A stretch of 40,352 nt of DNA. It comes from Deltaproteobacteria bacterium. Lineage in GTDB: Bacteria > Myxococcota_A > Polyangia > JAAYKL01. Of the stretch, positions 26,632-35,027 are shown one piece after another. Position numbers and translations under genes: made by a program. The stretch is from assembly GCA_030621515.1 (NCBI GenBank), contig JAUXHN010000013.1:1-40352 (forward strand), given 5' to 3'. The notes under the pieces are model-generated. The model had not been told where the DNA came from and searched no databases. It was given only the letters and a program-made list of their open reading frames with translations. Numbering within the stretch: the stretch's first letter is position 1; each line of letters begins with the position of its first letter.

Positions 26632-28839
26632 TCAGCGGGCGCAGCGGAAGCCGAGGAAAGAATACCCGGCAGAGGCGTAGTAGAAACGACTGGAGGTTGT
26701 GAGAGCCGCGGCCAGGTTGCCGTGGCTACCCCCGCGCATCACCCTCTGAGTTCCCGGCGGGAAAAGCCAGGCGCTGCCGTCGGTGGGAGCCCCCGAGTAG
26801 GTGAAATGATACCAGTCCTCTACCCACTCCCACACGTTGCCGGCCATGTCGCACAACCCCTGAGCAGTGTTGCCGTCCGGAGTGTTACAGACCGGGCACG
26901 TGCCGCAGCTGCTGCCGCTCATGGCGGCGTGGTAGTCGGGCACCGGTATATCCTCGCCCCAAGGATAGGTGTTCGACGCGCCCTGGCTACGTGCCGCGTA
27001 CTCCCACTCTGCCTCCGTCGGCAAGCGTCCATTGAAGTCCGCCCAGTTGCAAAAATCAACCGCCTGCTGCCATGATACGCAGTTGACAGGATGAAACTCC
27101 ATTCCGGCGATCCCCCAGTTGCAAGAGCCGCCGACGCCCGGATCGGAGCAGCCCCCCGCGTCGACACACGCCGCGTACTGGTTCAACGTCACCTCGAACT
27201 CGTTTATATCGAATCCAGAGATGCTCACCGAGTGGACGGGAGCCTCGTTCGGGTCACCGGTGTCGCTGCCCATATCGAAGGAGCCGCTCCCGAGCATGGA
27301 GACCCAGACAGGCTCCGCTCCGGCATACTCGAAGGCGCCGATGTCGGCCCAGGGCGGCCCGCTTCCCGTGTTGGCGACCCAGGGGACATCCACCCTTCCG
27401 GAACCGGCAATATCCGTGGAGGTCGCAGCGGTTCCATCGCCGGCGTCGATGCACGGCGAGTTATCGGTGAGCCTGTAGTCACCGGAGGTTTCGTTTACGA
27501 ACAGGGGATCGGCGTTGACAATGTTCGTTCCGCCGGAGAAACCGTCCTGAACCAGGCAGTGGGAAACATCCAGGGGATAGGACGAGCTGTTCGAGTAGAG
27601 CTGGTTGGGTTGGTTGTCCCAGAAGATGGTGTTCGTCACGACGACATTGCTGTAGTCGTAGTCGTACAAGCCGCCACCATTGTCGATGTGGGCGCTGCTT
27701 GCCGTGTTGTTGACGAAAGTGCAGTTGGTGATGGAAAGATCGCTGTCGTTCGTGTACATGCCCCCGCCGCGATTGTTGGAAACATTGGTCGAGAAGATGC
27801 AGTTCTCCACCACGCCGTTGTTGTCGAAGCTGAACATCCCCCCACCCCAGTTGTTGGCGTAGTTGTTGTAGAAGATACAGTTTCGCACCGTGGGAGACAC
27901 GTTGTCGTTGTACATGCCGCCGCCGTCCTCGTCGTCGGCGGTGGGGCCATTCGCCATTCCGCCGGACACCGTGAAACCGTCGAGCACGCTGTTGTCCGCG
28001 CCCGTGACGACATGGTTGACGCGATTGGCCGAGGTGAGGAATTCGAAGCCATCGATAGTTGTAGTGTTCGCAAACGAGTCACGCTCGTCGAGTGCAACCT
28101 CGGTTCCGGTGAAGCCACCGTAGACATGCACGAAGGGGCTGAGCTGCACAGTATCGGAATCAGTGCTTTCGTAGATATAGTATATGCCTTCGGCCACCCA
28201 GACCTCACAGGCGCCGGGTATCAGCGCGCCGATATAGGCGGTATAGGCCGCGTCGATCCCGTCTTGCAACGCGGCATAGGCATTTACCCAGGAGAGCCCG
28301 TCCGGGGCTCCGACTGTTGAATTGACATCTACATAAACTCTGCATTCGTCACAGTTGCTCCCGAACCACCCGTAGAGGCACTGATTGCAATCGTAGACTA
28401 CATCCCAGTTGCTTGCGCATTCCGTGCAGTTGGCTCCCGTCCAGTGACCCAGACACTGACACTCTGCGGTGGTGGCCGTCAGGTCGACGCAGTTGGCGTT
28501 AGTATCGTGACAATCATCCACGACGGACCCTTCAACATCGCACGAATCGAACCAGTGAACGTCTCCATCGGTGCCGCACTGTTGGTACGAATTCGGGATG
28601 CAGTCCGTATCCGTGTCGGTGTCCGTATCGGTGTCTGTGTCGGTGTCCGTATCCGTGTCGGTGTCCGTATCGGTGTCTGTGTCGGTATCCGTATCCGCAT
28701 CGGTGTCCGTGTCGGTGTCTGCATCCGTGTCTGCATCCGAGTCGGTGTCCGACGTACCGTCGAAATTGAGATCGTCGACTCCTGTGATGGCGTTGCAGGC
28801 AGACAGGAGCAGAACTGTTATGAGTGTTATCCATCTCAT
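26632..28839 (-). CDS. Large surface lipoprotein: Asp-Thr linker, Cys-rich module, beta-helix and FGE-fold domain
   Basis: A 735-residue lipoprotein with lipobox LSAC (Cys15). Residues ~30-78 are an Asp-Thr tether. A Cys-rich EGF/laminin-like region follows (CQCLGHWTGANC, CLYGWFGSNCDEC). Residues ~165-500 are a right-handed parallel beta-helix with repeated GGGMYN, VRNCIFYNN and ITNCTFVNN rungs, as in polymorphic outer-membrane proteins. The C-terminus is an FGE/C-type-lectin-fold domain (GSFDMGSD, EFEVTLNQYAACV, LPTEAEWEYAAR, DMAGNVWEWVEDW, RVMRGGS...FLGFRCA) without the catalytic cysteine pair. It is probably exposed on the cell surface for binding. Its start is three bases after the TPR-PEGA stop, so the two genes are co-transcribed. 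Confidence 0.85.
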   Translation of the reverse strand: MRWITLITVLLLSACNAITGVDDLNFDGTSDTDSDADTDADTDTDTDADTDTDTDTDTDTDTDTDTDTDTDTDTDTDTDCIPNSYQQCGTDGDVHWFDSCDVEGSVVDDCHDTNANCVDLTATTAECQCLGHWTGANCTECASNWDVVYDCNQCLYGWFGSNCDECRVYVDVNSTVGAPDGLSWVNAYAALQDGIDAAYTAYIGALIPGACEVWVAEGIYYIYESTDSDTVQLSPFVHVYGGFTGTEVALDERDSFANTTTIDGFEFLTSANRVNHVVTGADNSVLDGFTVSGGMANGPTADDEDGGGMYNDNVSPTVRNCIFYNNYANNWGGGMFSFDNNGVVENCIFSTNVSNNRGGGMYTNDSDLSITNCTFVNNTASSAHIDNGGGLYDYDYSNVVVTNTIFWDNQPNQLYSNSSSYPLDVSHCLVQDGFSGGTNIVNADPLFVNETSGDYRLTDNSPCIDAGDGTAATSTDIAGSGRVDVPWVANTGSGPPWADIGAFEYAGAEPVWVSMLGSGSFDMGSDTGDPNEAPVHSVSISGFDINEFEVTLNQYAACVDAGGCSDPGVGGSCNWGIAGMEFHPVNCVSWQQAVDFCNWADFNGRLPTEAEWEYAARSQGASNTYPWGEDIPVPDYHAAMSGSSCGTCPVCNTPDGNTAQGLCDMAGNVWEWVEDWYHFTYSGAPTDGSAWLFPPGTQRVMRGGSHGNLAAALTTSSRFYYASAGYSFLGFRCAR
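28603..28752 (-). repeat. Coding tandem repeat for an Asp-Thr/Asp-Ala linker
   Basis: About 150 bp of 6-bp units (read on the minus strand as GACACC/GATACG/GACACA) encode the (Asp-Thr)n linker of the lipoprotein at 26632-28839. The upstream end shifts to Asp-Ala/Asp-Ser. Long ORFs on the other strand here (Val-Ser and Val-Arg runs) are artefacts of the repeat. Confidence 0.85.
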
Positions 28840-28841
28840 GG

Positions 28842-29807
28842 CTAGAACCTCCCTGTGAGCGCAAGACCCACGCTGTTCGGCGCGGCGGAGGGGACAATGG
28901 CAACGGGGACTTCCGCTTCCTCCTTGTCGTCGCCGGGCTCCAGGAAGAACAGAAGCACGCCCGCCGCGATGCCCACGGCCGCCACCACAGTGAGAGCCGT
29001 GCTGACGTTGCCGAGGTTCTTTGCCTTCTCGGCGTCGTCTTTCAGATCGCTCGGACAGACATTGTTGGTGTCACAATCGTCCCTGATGTCGTTGACCTGG
29101 GAGTAACTCATGCCTCCCGTCACACCCGCGCCGACGGCCGCGGCCGCTCCGACCCCAAGGGCCACCCAGGTCCAGATCCTCCCGGGTGGCTCCTCATCAT
29201 CTTCAGGGGGGGCCGTCTCCCCGACGGGCTCGACAGGCTCTGCAGGCTCCGTTTTACTCTTGAACTCGAACTTTACCGTCACCGACTGACCGCCGGCAAC
29301 CTTGACTATCTCCTTGTGAATATCCTCTCCGTCTTTCTTCACGAGCACCTCGTGCTCGCCAAGGTCCACAAAGATCTTGCCCGAAAGAGGCGTCTCGCCC
29401 TGCCGCCGTCCGTCCACGAACACCACGGCGCCCTCGACCTTCGTTTGCACATCGAGCATGCCCACCAGTGAGTTCAGGCGCTTGACCTCTAACTGAACCT
29501 CCTCGCGGCGCAGGCTGTCTATCTTATCGCCTCCCTCGGCCAGATAGAGCGTGTAGGCCTCCAGAGCCGCCGCGTAGTGCCGCAGCTCGTTTTGCACCTG
29601 GCCCACATTGAAGAGAATCTTGTAGCTCGGCTTCAGCTCGTAGGCCCTCTGAAAAGCGATGGCTGCCTGCTCGTATTGACCATCGCTGAACAGCTCCACT
29701 CCCTGTTTGAATTGAGCCTTCGCTTCACTGGAGGTGGTGTCAGCCGCAGCAGCAGAGTTCATGCAGAGCGCTCCCAAGACTATGGTCCAAAAGACTGCAC
29801 GTAACAT
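28842..29807 (-). CDS. TPR and PEGA domain protein with membrane segments
   Basis: A 321-residue exported protein: a signal peptide ends near NSAAA (residue ~21). TPR-like helices lie at ~25-100 (AKAQFKQGVELFSDGQYEQA, cut here). A PEGA domain at ~117-185 has the family's VEGAVVFVDGRRQGETPLSG and GEHEVLVKKDG strands. A Pro/Glu linker precedes two hydrophobic segments near 210-230 and 268-288. This architecture is common in Myxococcota, where PEGA proteins are often next to surface lipoproteins or kinases. The ribosome site GGAGGA precedes ATG 29807. It likely supports assembly or display of the lipoprotein encoded just downstream; that role is inferred from context. Confidence 0.82.
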   Translation of the reverse strand: MLRAVFWTIVLGALCMNSAAAADTTSSEAKAQFKQGVELFSDGQYEQAAIAFQRAYELKPSYKILFNVGQVQNELRHYAAALEAYTLYLAEGGDKIDSLRREEVQLEVKRLNSLVGMLDVQTKVEGAVVFVDGRRQGETPLSGKIFVDLGEHEVLVKKDGEDIHKEIVKVAGGQSVTVKFEFKSKTEPAEPVEPVGETAPPEDDEEPPGRIWTWVALGVGAAAAVGAGVTGGMSYSQVNDIRDDCDTNNVCPSDLKDDAEKAKNLGNVSTALTVVAAVGIAAGVLLFFLEPGDDKEEAEVPVAIVPSAAPNSVGLALTGRF

Positions 29808-29821
29808 GAGTTCCTCCGATG

Positions 29822-30004
29822 CTAGGCTTTCTCTTCGGTCTTCTTCTTCTTCTTGGCGACGGGTTTTTTGATCTTCTTTTCTTTTAGCAGGATCTCCGTC
29901 TTTGCGTCGCCGTTTATGTACTTGCCGTCCTTGCTCATAACAGCGTAACGACCGGAGCGTTTCTTGATGAGCGTGTACTCTTTTGCGTCCTTCTTCTTGG
30001 CCAT
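29822..30004 (-). CDS. Small basic protein of unknown function
   Basis: A 60-residue protein. The pattern KKRSGRYAVMSKDGKYINGD followed by a Lys-rich tail (KKPVAKKKKKTEEKA) resembles small conserved proteins I associate with deltaproteobacteria. ATG 30004 has AAAGGAG nine bases upstream. Charge and size suggest a nucleic-acid or ribosome association; no function is assigned. Confidence 0.75.
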   Translation of the reverse strand: MAKKKDAKEYTLIKKRSGRYAVMSKDGKYINGDAKTEILLKEKKIKKPVAKKKKKTEEKA

Positions 30005-30022
30005 TGTTTTACTCCTTTGAAA

Positions 30023-30044
30023 GTTTCGAACATGTTTCGAACAT
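30023..30044. repeat. Two exact 11-bp tandem repeats upstream of the small basic protein gene
   Basis: GTTTCGAACAT occurs twice in a row (30023-30033, 30034-30044), one helical turn apart. It is 19 bases upstream of the minus-strand start at 30004, within the leader or overlapping the promoter. It contains GAACATGTTT and the word TTCGAA, also present in the palindrome at 820-835. Confidence 0.5.
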
Positions 30045-30069
30045 TGAGAACGAGGATACCATCTACAAT

Positions 30070-31824
30070 CTATGTCGGAAAGTCCGGATCGGCCCGGTCG
30101 GCGATGAAGCTTCGCGCTGTGTCCTCGATCTCGACCGAGGTCTCCAACGCAAGAACCTGCGACGCCAGGGATCTGGCCTCAGTTACAGAGAACGACCTGA
30201 TCGTCGCCTTGACAAAGGGTATGGAGGTCGGAGACATGGAGAGCGACCTGAATCCCATGCCGATGAGGATCGGAGCCATGGCGCACTGAGCCGCCGCGCT
30301 GCCGCACATGGAGACAGGAATACCGGCCTTGTTCCCGGCGTCGATGACCATCTTGATCGCCCGCAGCACCGATGGATGATACGGCGTGTACAGATACGCC
30401 ACATGATCGTTTCCCCGGTCGATGGCCAGAGAATACTGGATGAGGTCGTTGGTTCCGATGGAGAAGAAATCGGCCTCCCGAGCCAGCAGATCCGCCACGA
30501 ATACCGCCGAGGGCAGCTCTATCATGCAGCCTATCTTCACAGCATCCGGGGCAATATCGCCGACCTCCGCGCGCGCCTCGTGGAGGAGCGCGTTTGTCTG
30601 GCGCAGTTCACTCAGGCCGCTGACCATGGGGAACATGATGCTCAGGTCACCGTACTTGCTCGTTCGAAGCAGGGCCCGAAGCTGAGTCTTGAACATGGAT
30701 CTGTTTCTCAGGCCGTACCGGATCGCGCGAAGACCCAGAGCCGGGTTCTTTTCTCTGGACCGCAGATCGCCGGGCATCTTGTCGGCGCCCAGATCGAAAG
30801 TGCGAAACACCACCGGTCTCGGCGCCATCGTCTTCATGACCGCCAGGTACGTGCGATACTGCTCCTCCTCGCCAAGGGGTTCTGCTCGATCCATGAACAG
30901 GAACTCGGTCCGGTACAGGCCGATGCCCACCGCTCCGTAATCCAGAGCCAACGCGGCCTCCCCCGGCAGTTCGATGTTGCACATGAGCTGTATGTCCACA
31001 CCGTCCGTGGTGACCGCCGGCTGTTCGCGGGTGGAGCGCATTCTGGTTTCGACCTCCGCGTAGCGGGCGGCCTTTTCCGTGTAGCTCCTGATCAGATTGT
31101 CGTCCGGCCGGATTATCACGATCCCGTCCAGTCCGTCGATGATGACCATGTCGCCGGCTTCCAGGTGATCCGTCAGCCGCTCCACGCCCACGACGGCGGG
31201 AATTCCAAGGGCCTGCGCCATGATGGCCGTATGGCTCGTCAGTGTGCCCTCCTCCGTTGCGAAGGCGAGCACCGGTCCGGCCACCATCTGTGCTGTTTCC
31301 GCCGGCGAGAGGTTGGAGGAGATGATGATGCACGGTGATGTGGGTTCCTCGCTTTCGAGGATCTCCGTCACGTGGCCGAGCAAGTTGCGAAGAACACGGT
31401 TGCCGACGAACTCGACATCCTGGGATCGTTCGCTCAGGTATTTGTCGCCGAGGTTTGCCAGCATCTGACCCACCTCTTCCATCTTTCTCTGGAGGGCCCA
31501 TTCGGCATTGATCAGCTTTTCGGATATCATCTCGAGCGTTCCGTCGACCAGGAGCTTGTCGTCGAGCATGAGAAGGTGGGCCTGCAGGATCAGGGAGTGT
31601 TCCCCCTGTCCGCCGCCGTTGTCCAGTATTGCCTGTACGGCCTTCTCCACCTGCGCCCGGGATTCGGTCACTGCCTCCATCAGGCGATCGCGCTCGTGTT
31701 TCACGTCACCTTGCTCGATACGGATTCTCGGGACGCGGATGTGTCGGCGGTCCACTACCCTCGATCGCGCTATTGCAATCCCCGGCGAGGCGGGTATGCC
31801 CCTCATTCGGATCGGTCTCGTCAC
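30070..31824 (-). CDS. ptsI: PTS enzyme I (phosphoenolpyruvate-protein phosphotransferase)
   Basis: A 584-residue cytoplasmic enzyme that takes phosphate from phosphoenolpyruvate and passes it to HPr. The phosphorylated His198 lies in TLTSHTAIMAQALGIPAVVG. The C-terminal PEP-binding barrel has GLYRTEFLFMDR, RTFDLGADK, MFPMVSG, IGCMIELPSA, FFSIGTNDLIQY and the active Cys in SMCGSAAA. GTG 31824 overlaps the HPr stop (GTGA). Length is normal for the family. It is the last gene of the rpoN-hpf-ptsN-PTS run. Confidence 0.96.
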   Translation of the reverse strand: MTRPIRMRGIPASPGIAIARSRVVDRRHIRVPRIRIEQGDVKHERDRLMEAVTESRAQVEKAVQAILDNGGGQGEHSLILQAHLLMLDDKLLVDGTLEMISEKLINAEWALQRKMEEVGQMLANLGDKYLSERSQDVEFVGNRVLRNLLGHVTEILESEEPTSPCIIISSNLSPAETAQMVAGPVLAFATEEGTLTSHTAIMAQALGIPAVVGVERLTDHLEAGDMVIIDGLDGIVIIRPDDNLIRSYTEKAARYAEVETRMRSTREQPAVTTDGVDIQLMCNIELPGEAALALDYGAVGIGLYRTEFLFMDRAEPLGEEEQYRTYLAVMKTMAPRPVVFRTFDLGADKMPGDLRSREKNPALGLRAIRYGLRNRSMFKTQLRALLRTSKYGDLSIMFPMVSGLSELRQTNALLHEARAEVGDIAPDAVKIGCMIELPSAVFVADLLAREADFFSIGTNDLIQYSLAIDRGNDHVAYLYTPYHPSVLRAIKMVIDAGNKAGIPVSMCGSAAAQCAMAPILIGMGFRSLSMSPTSIPFVKATIRSFSVTEARSLASQVLALETSVEIEDTARSFIADRADPDFPT

Positions 31825-32099
31825 TGTTCCTCCCCAAATCCTTTCGCGACCAGATCGGTCACGGCCTTGATCAACTCCGCGCTGTCCGGTCCGGTCGCGC
31901 GAATATCAATAATGCTACCCCTGGTTGCCGCCAGAAGGAGCACTCCCATGATGCTCTTGCCGTCTTCCTCCGTTCCGTCCTTGCCTATGAAAAGATCCGA
32001 CTGAAACGTGGAAGCGAGCTGCACCAGCATTGTCGCGGCTCGGGCGTGGAGGCCGAGCTCGTTGACGATCTCGATCGTGGCCCTTGCCGATGAGGTCAT
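31821..32099 (-). CDS. ptsH: PTS phosphocarrier protein HPr
   Basis: A 92-residue phosphocarrier between enzyme I and the EIIA proteins. The phosphorylatable His18 lies in GLHARAA, where nearly all HPr proteins have GLHARPA; the Pro is replaced by Ala21. The regulatory serine motif GKSIMGVLLLAA is present (Ser49), so HPr kinase control is possible, but no hprK gene is in the window. Its start overlaps the EIID stop (ATGA). A longer open frame upstream is only a shadow over EIID. Confidence 0.93.
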   Translation of the reverse strand: MTSSARATIEIVNELGLHARAATMLVQLASTFQSDLFIGKDGTEEDGKSIMGVLLLAATRGSIIDIRATGPDSAELIKAVTDLVAKGFGEEQ

Positions 32100-32833
32100 A
32101 ACACCAGCTCCATCGCAAACACCGTTCCCAGAAGCACCGGTGTGGCATATACCCAGAGGGATCTCCTGCCCTTGAGAACCAGCGCACAGGCCATGCAACC
32201 GAGCCCTCCCAAAATGATCGTCTTTGTCACATCTGGTTCGAAAAAGCGAAAGGCGATAAGGCCCATGGCGACGCCGCACGACGTTGAGCAGACAGTCTTG
32301 AGCGCGCGTGTTCGGGCGGAGCCGATCCAGTCGGCGGGCTTTGTCATCACGCGCTCTCCGTCCCTGTAGCCCACAAAGATCCCGGCGATCCTTACGACCA
32401 GGTGAACGATATTGAAAAGGAGCAAGAAGGATACGACACCGGGAATGAGGCCCCAGATGAGCGCGATGACCGCCGCCACGGCGGAGGCGGCTGGGGCGAG
32501 AGCGTTCTTGAAGAAAGGATCTCCCAGTGCGCCGAGAGGCCCCATTATCGATCGCATGAAGGAAGCGATCTTCTCTGGCGATGTGCCGTTTTCCTCCATG
32601 CGCAGGACGGCTCCAGCCACGACACCCGCCAGGAAAGGATGTGTGTTGAATGTCGCTCGGTAACGCCTCACCGCATCGTTGACCTCCTGTTGCGACGAGA
32701 AGATTCGCTTGAAACCCAATGCCAGGCAGTAGGCGAGGCCTTCCGACTGCATGCCGCACTCGCTCCAGGTGGACTGGATCAGCGTCAGGCGCAGTCCGAT
32801 TCGCAGCAGGTCTCTCTTGCGGAGCTTGTTCAT
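32096..32833 (-). CDS. PTS mannose/sorbose-family EIID membrane component
   Basis: A 245-residue membrane subunit. The N-terminal block WSECGMQSEGLAYCLALG, the FNTHPFLAGVVAGAVLRME segment and LGDPFFKNALAP are hallmarks of the EIID (ManZ/AgaD) family. Hydrophobic segments are concentrated in the second half. With EIIC it forms the sugar channel. ATG 32833 overlaps the EIIC stop by four bases; the upstream open frame to 32968 lies over EIIC. The transported sugar cannot be told from sequence. Confidence 0.93.
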   Translation of the reverse strand: MNKLRKRDLLRIGLRLTLIQSTWSECGMQSEGLAYCLALGFKRIFSSQQEVNDAVRRYRATFNTHPFLAGVVAGAVLRMEENGTSPEKIASFMRSIMGPLGALGDPFFKNALAPAASAVAAVIALIWGLIPGVVSFLLLFNIVHLVVRIAGIFVGYRDGERVMTKPADWIGSARTRALKTVCSTSCGVAMGLIAFRFFEPDVTKTIILGGLGCMACALVLKGRRSLWVYATPVLLGTVFAMELVL

Positions 32834-33516
32834 ATCATTACCGCCGCCGCAAGTGTGACGGCCATTCCGGCGCTTGCGTACCCGATGAATCGGTAGCCGG
32901 ACAGGGAACCAAGCGCCACCGCCGTACCGAGGGCCGGCACCGCCATTCCCCCGAGAGTTGCCAACCATGTGAATGACGGCGTGTGCTGATCGAGGACCAG
33001 GATCGCTCCTGCGGCCAGCGCCGATCCGATCGCCGCTTGCGTCCCGCCGAGAAGGAAACCCCTCAGCAACCTCATGTGAACAAGGGATTCAAATGCCCTT
33101 GTCGGGTTGTCGGACTCCCAGGGCGAGGTACTTCTGAGTACTTCACCGTCAGTTTGCGCCAGGCGGCGTTCCAGGAGGCGCGCCAGGATCGCCGCAAGTA
33201 CGGCGATGGTAATGAGGGCAATTGACGACGGTGAGCCAACCGCAACCTCGAGGTCGAGCCGATGACATACCAACAGGCTCATGGCAGATAAAACACCAGC
33301 GAGAGCCCAGTCCGCGTAATGGCCCTGGCCCATAGAGAGAAGCTGGAGCGAGATGCCCATCCAGAGTCCGATGGACTCATATCCGGTGAAGTGTCCGGCA
33401 AGCAGGCAGAGTACCAGAGGTTGTACGATAGCGCTCTGTCCCAGACACCTCCGCTCCAACAGGAGGATTCCCGAGGCCGCGAACAGCACGGCGAACCAGA
33501 TCAGCGTCTCGACCAC
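32830..33516 (-). CDS. PTS mannose/sorbose-family EIIC membrane component
   Basis: A 228-residue polytopic membrane protein with about six to seven hydrophobic segments (IWFAVLFAASGILLLERR, IVQPLVLCLLAGHFTG, IGLWMGISLQLLSMG and others). The QP-x-V-x-C-x-L-x-AG pattern and the position between EIIB and EIID identify it as EIIC. GTG 33516 overlaps the EIIB end by 16 bases. It is shorter than E. coli ManY (about 266). Confidence 0.88.
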   Translation of the reverse strand: MVETLIWFAVLFAASGILLLERRCLGQSAIVQPLVLCLLAGHFTGYESIGLWMGISLQLLSMGQGHYADWALAGVLSAMSLLVCHRLDLEVAVGSPSSIALITIAVLAAILARLLERRLAQTDGEVLRSTSPWESDNPTRAFESLVHMRLLRGFLLGGTQAAIGSALAAGAILVLDQHTPSFTWLATLGGMAVPALGTAVALGSLSGYRFIGYASAGMAVTLAAAVMI

Positions 33517-33995
33517 TTGGGATCTCCGTTATCGTCGATTTCGAGCTGCAACCGCTCTCCGGGGAAGGTCTGGATTTCCACTCTCCCGCCGTTCAATCGA
33601 AACCGCATCAATGAATCGATCTCCTCGCGGGACAGGTAGACAGAGTCCGTAATCCGTGTTCTGGCCGGGGTGGCGTGAACGTTGCCGAGGACCAGCCGGT
33701 CAAAGGACAGGCCGCTCTTTTGCGCCCTTACCGCATCGGAAACGTCACTGATCAGTATCAGAATGGTGGACGCCTTGCTTGCGCGTATCTCTTGCGCAAG
33801 ATCGTTTACCGGCACCACGGACAGATCCACTGTTCCGGGCACGGCCATGCGATACACGGTGCTCATGGCGGGATTGTTCGCCGCCTCGTCATCGGCGATT
33901 ACCAGCCGTTCGACCTCGAGAAACGGTATCCAGTACTGAACCACTTGCCCGTGAAGCAACCTGTTGTCGATCCGGACATGTATGTTGTCAGTCAT
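33501..33995 (-). CDS. PTS mannose/sorbose-family EIIB component
   Basis: A 164-residue cytoplasmic phosphotransfer domain. The start HVRIDNRLLHGQVV contains the phosphorylated His15, followed by VVQYW and the DDEAANNP loop typical of the EIIB-Man fold. It receives phosphate from EIIA and gives it to the sugar. ATG 33995 overlaps the EIIA stop by eight bases. Confidence 0.94.
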   Translation of the reverse strand: MTDNIHVRIDNRLLHGQVVQYWIPFLEVERLVIADDEAANNPAMSTVYRMAVPGTVDLSVVPVNDLAQEIRASKASTILILISDVSDAVRAQKSGLSFDRLVLGNVHATPARTRITDSVYLSREEIDSLMRFRLNGGRVEIQTFPGERLQLEIDDNGDPKWSRR

Positions 33996-34413
33996 GATCA
34001 GACTCCACTCGGCCGCATGCTCGGAGCATCTCCGTCCCCGTGGTCATGTGTTGGCGCCCGTACCTGGACACGAGGTCGGCCAGCTCCCTCGGGTCTGCTA
34101 CTTCCGAACGGGACAGGAGGGCCTTGATCAGCGACGGGAGACTGAATCCCGCCAGCATCTCGATTCCTTTTCCCATCTTGAGGGCGGTCGTATTGCAAGG
34201 CGTTCCGCCGGCCAGATCCGTCATCACCAGAATGCCGCTGCCGGCGTCGGTACCGGCGATAGCGGTATCCAGGAGGTCGCTGACCTGTTGCCGGCCGTGC
34301 CCGGGTTCGATTCCGATGGCCGTGAAGTCGGGTTGCGGCCCGACGATCATCTCGGCGGCGTGCTTCATTCCCTGCGCCATCGTTCCGTGGCAAAAGACGA
34401 TAATACCAATCAA
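33988..34413 (-). CDS. PTS mannose-family EIIA component
   Basis: A 141-residue cytoplasmic protein. IIVFCHGTMAQGMKHAAEMI carries the phosphorylated His9, and TDLAGGTPCNTTALKM is the EIIA-Man signature loop. The start is TTG 34413, with AAGGAGG ten bases upstream. It is 33 bases downstream of ptsN. In many deltaproteobacteria hprK and rapZ sit between these genes, but not here. Confidence 0.94.
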   Translation of the reverse strand: MIGIIVFCHGTMAQGMKHAAEMIVGPQPDFTAIGIEPGHGRQQVSDLLDTAIAGTDAGSGILVMTDLAGGTPCNTTALKMGKGIEMLAGFSLPSLIKALLSRSEVADPRELADLVSRYGRQHMTTGTEMLRACGRVESDHD

Positions 34414-34446
34414 ACCTTGTACGCCTCCTTGAACCCTCGCCGTCCG

Positions 34447-34908
34447 TCAGTATTTCCCGTCCTCTTCGAGGATGGTGTTGTAAACCTCCAAAGGAGTTTT
34501 GGACTCCAGCAACCGGTTCCGAAAGGCGGGGTCCTTCAGGAGCCTCGAAACACGCGCAAGGGCTTTGAGATGGTCGCCGGTAGAGTTCTGGGGGGCGAGA
34601 AGAGCGACGAAGATGTGAATGGGATTTTTGTCGACCGCATCGAAGGGGATCCCGGTTCTGGAAATACCGATCGCGGCGCATATTCCCTCAATGCCGAACA
34701 ACTTCCCGTGGGGGATGGCTACCCCATCTCCAATGCCGGTGGTGGCGAGGCGCTCTCGTTCGACGAGGATCTCCGTGATCCGGTCCTCGCCGGTGTTCGG
34801 ACAATCGCCCTCGATCATTTTTGCCAGTTCGGCCAGAACGTCCATCTTTCCGGTAGATTTCAGGTCGGCGCAGATGTTGTTCAGCTTTATGAAATCGGCA
34901 ATTTTCAT
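34447..34908 (-). CDS. ptsN: PTS nitrogen-type EIIA (EIIA-Ntr)
   Basis: A 153-residue regulatory phosphoacceptor of the PTS-Ntr system. His67 in GVAIPHGKL is the phosphorylation site; ERERLATTGIGDG and the FVALLAPQNS segment are typical. Located after rpoN and hpf, as in most Proteobacteria. It probably senses the phosphorylation state of HPr rather than transporting sugar. About 120 bases with no gene separate it from hpf. Confidence 0.95.
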   Translation of the reverse strand: MKIADFIKLNNICADLKSTGKMDVLAELAKMIEGDCPNTGEDRITEILVERERLATTGIGDGVAIPHGKLFGIEGICAAIGISRTGIPFDAVDKNPIHIFVALLAPQNSTGDHLKALARVSRLLKDPAFRNRLLESKTPLEVYNTILEEDGKY

Positions 34909-35027
34909 AAGACCCCGTGCCTGAGATAACGCCTGCGATCTTCAACCCGCAGGTAGAAATATCCCTCGTGATTTTTGAGGCATCCTACCACGGATGTCTC
35001 CGGGCAGAACCGGTAAAGCCGGATTTT

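Noticed and set aside
27091-28320. 409-residue plus-strand ORF
   Set aside because: Antisense to the beta-helix lipoprotein; Val/Gly repeats mirror the rung repeats of the real gene.
28571-28858. Ser-Val repeat protein
   Set aside because: It is the opposite-strand reading of the Asp-Thr coding repeat.
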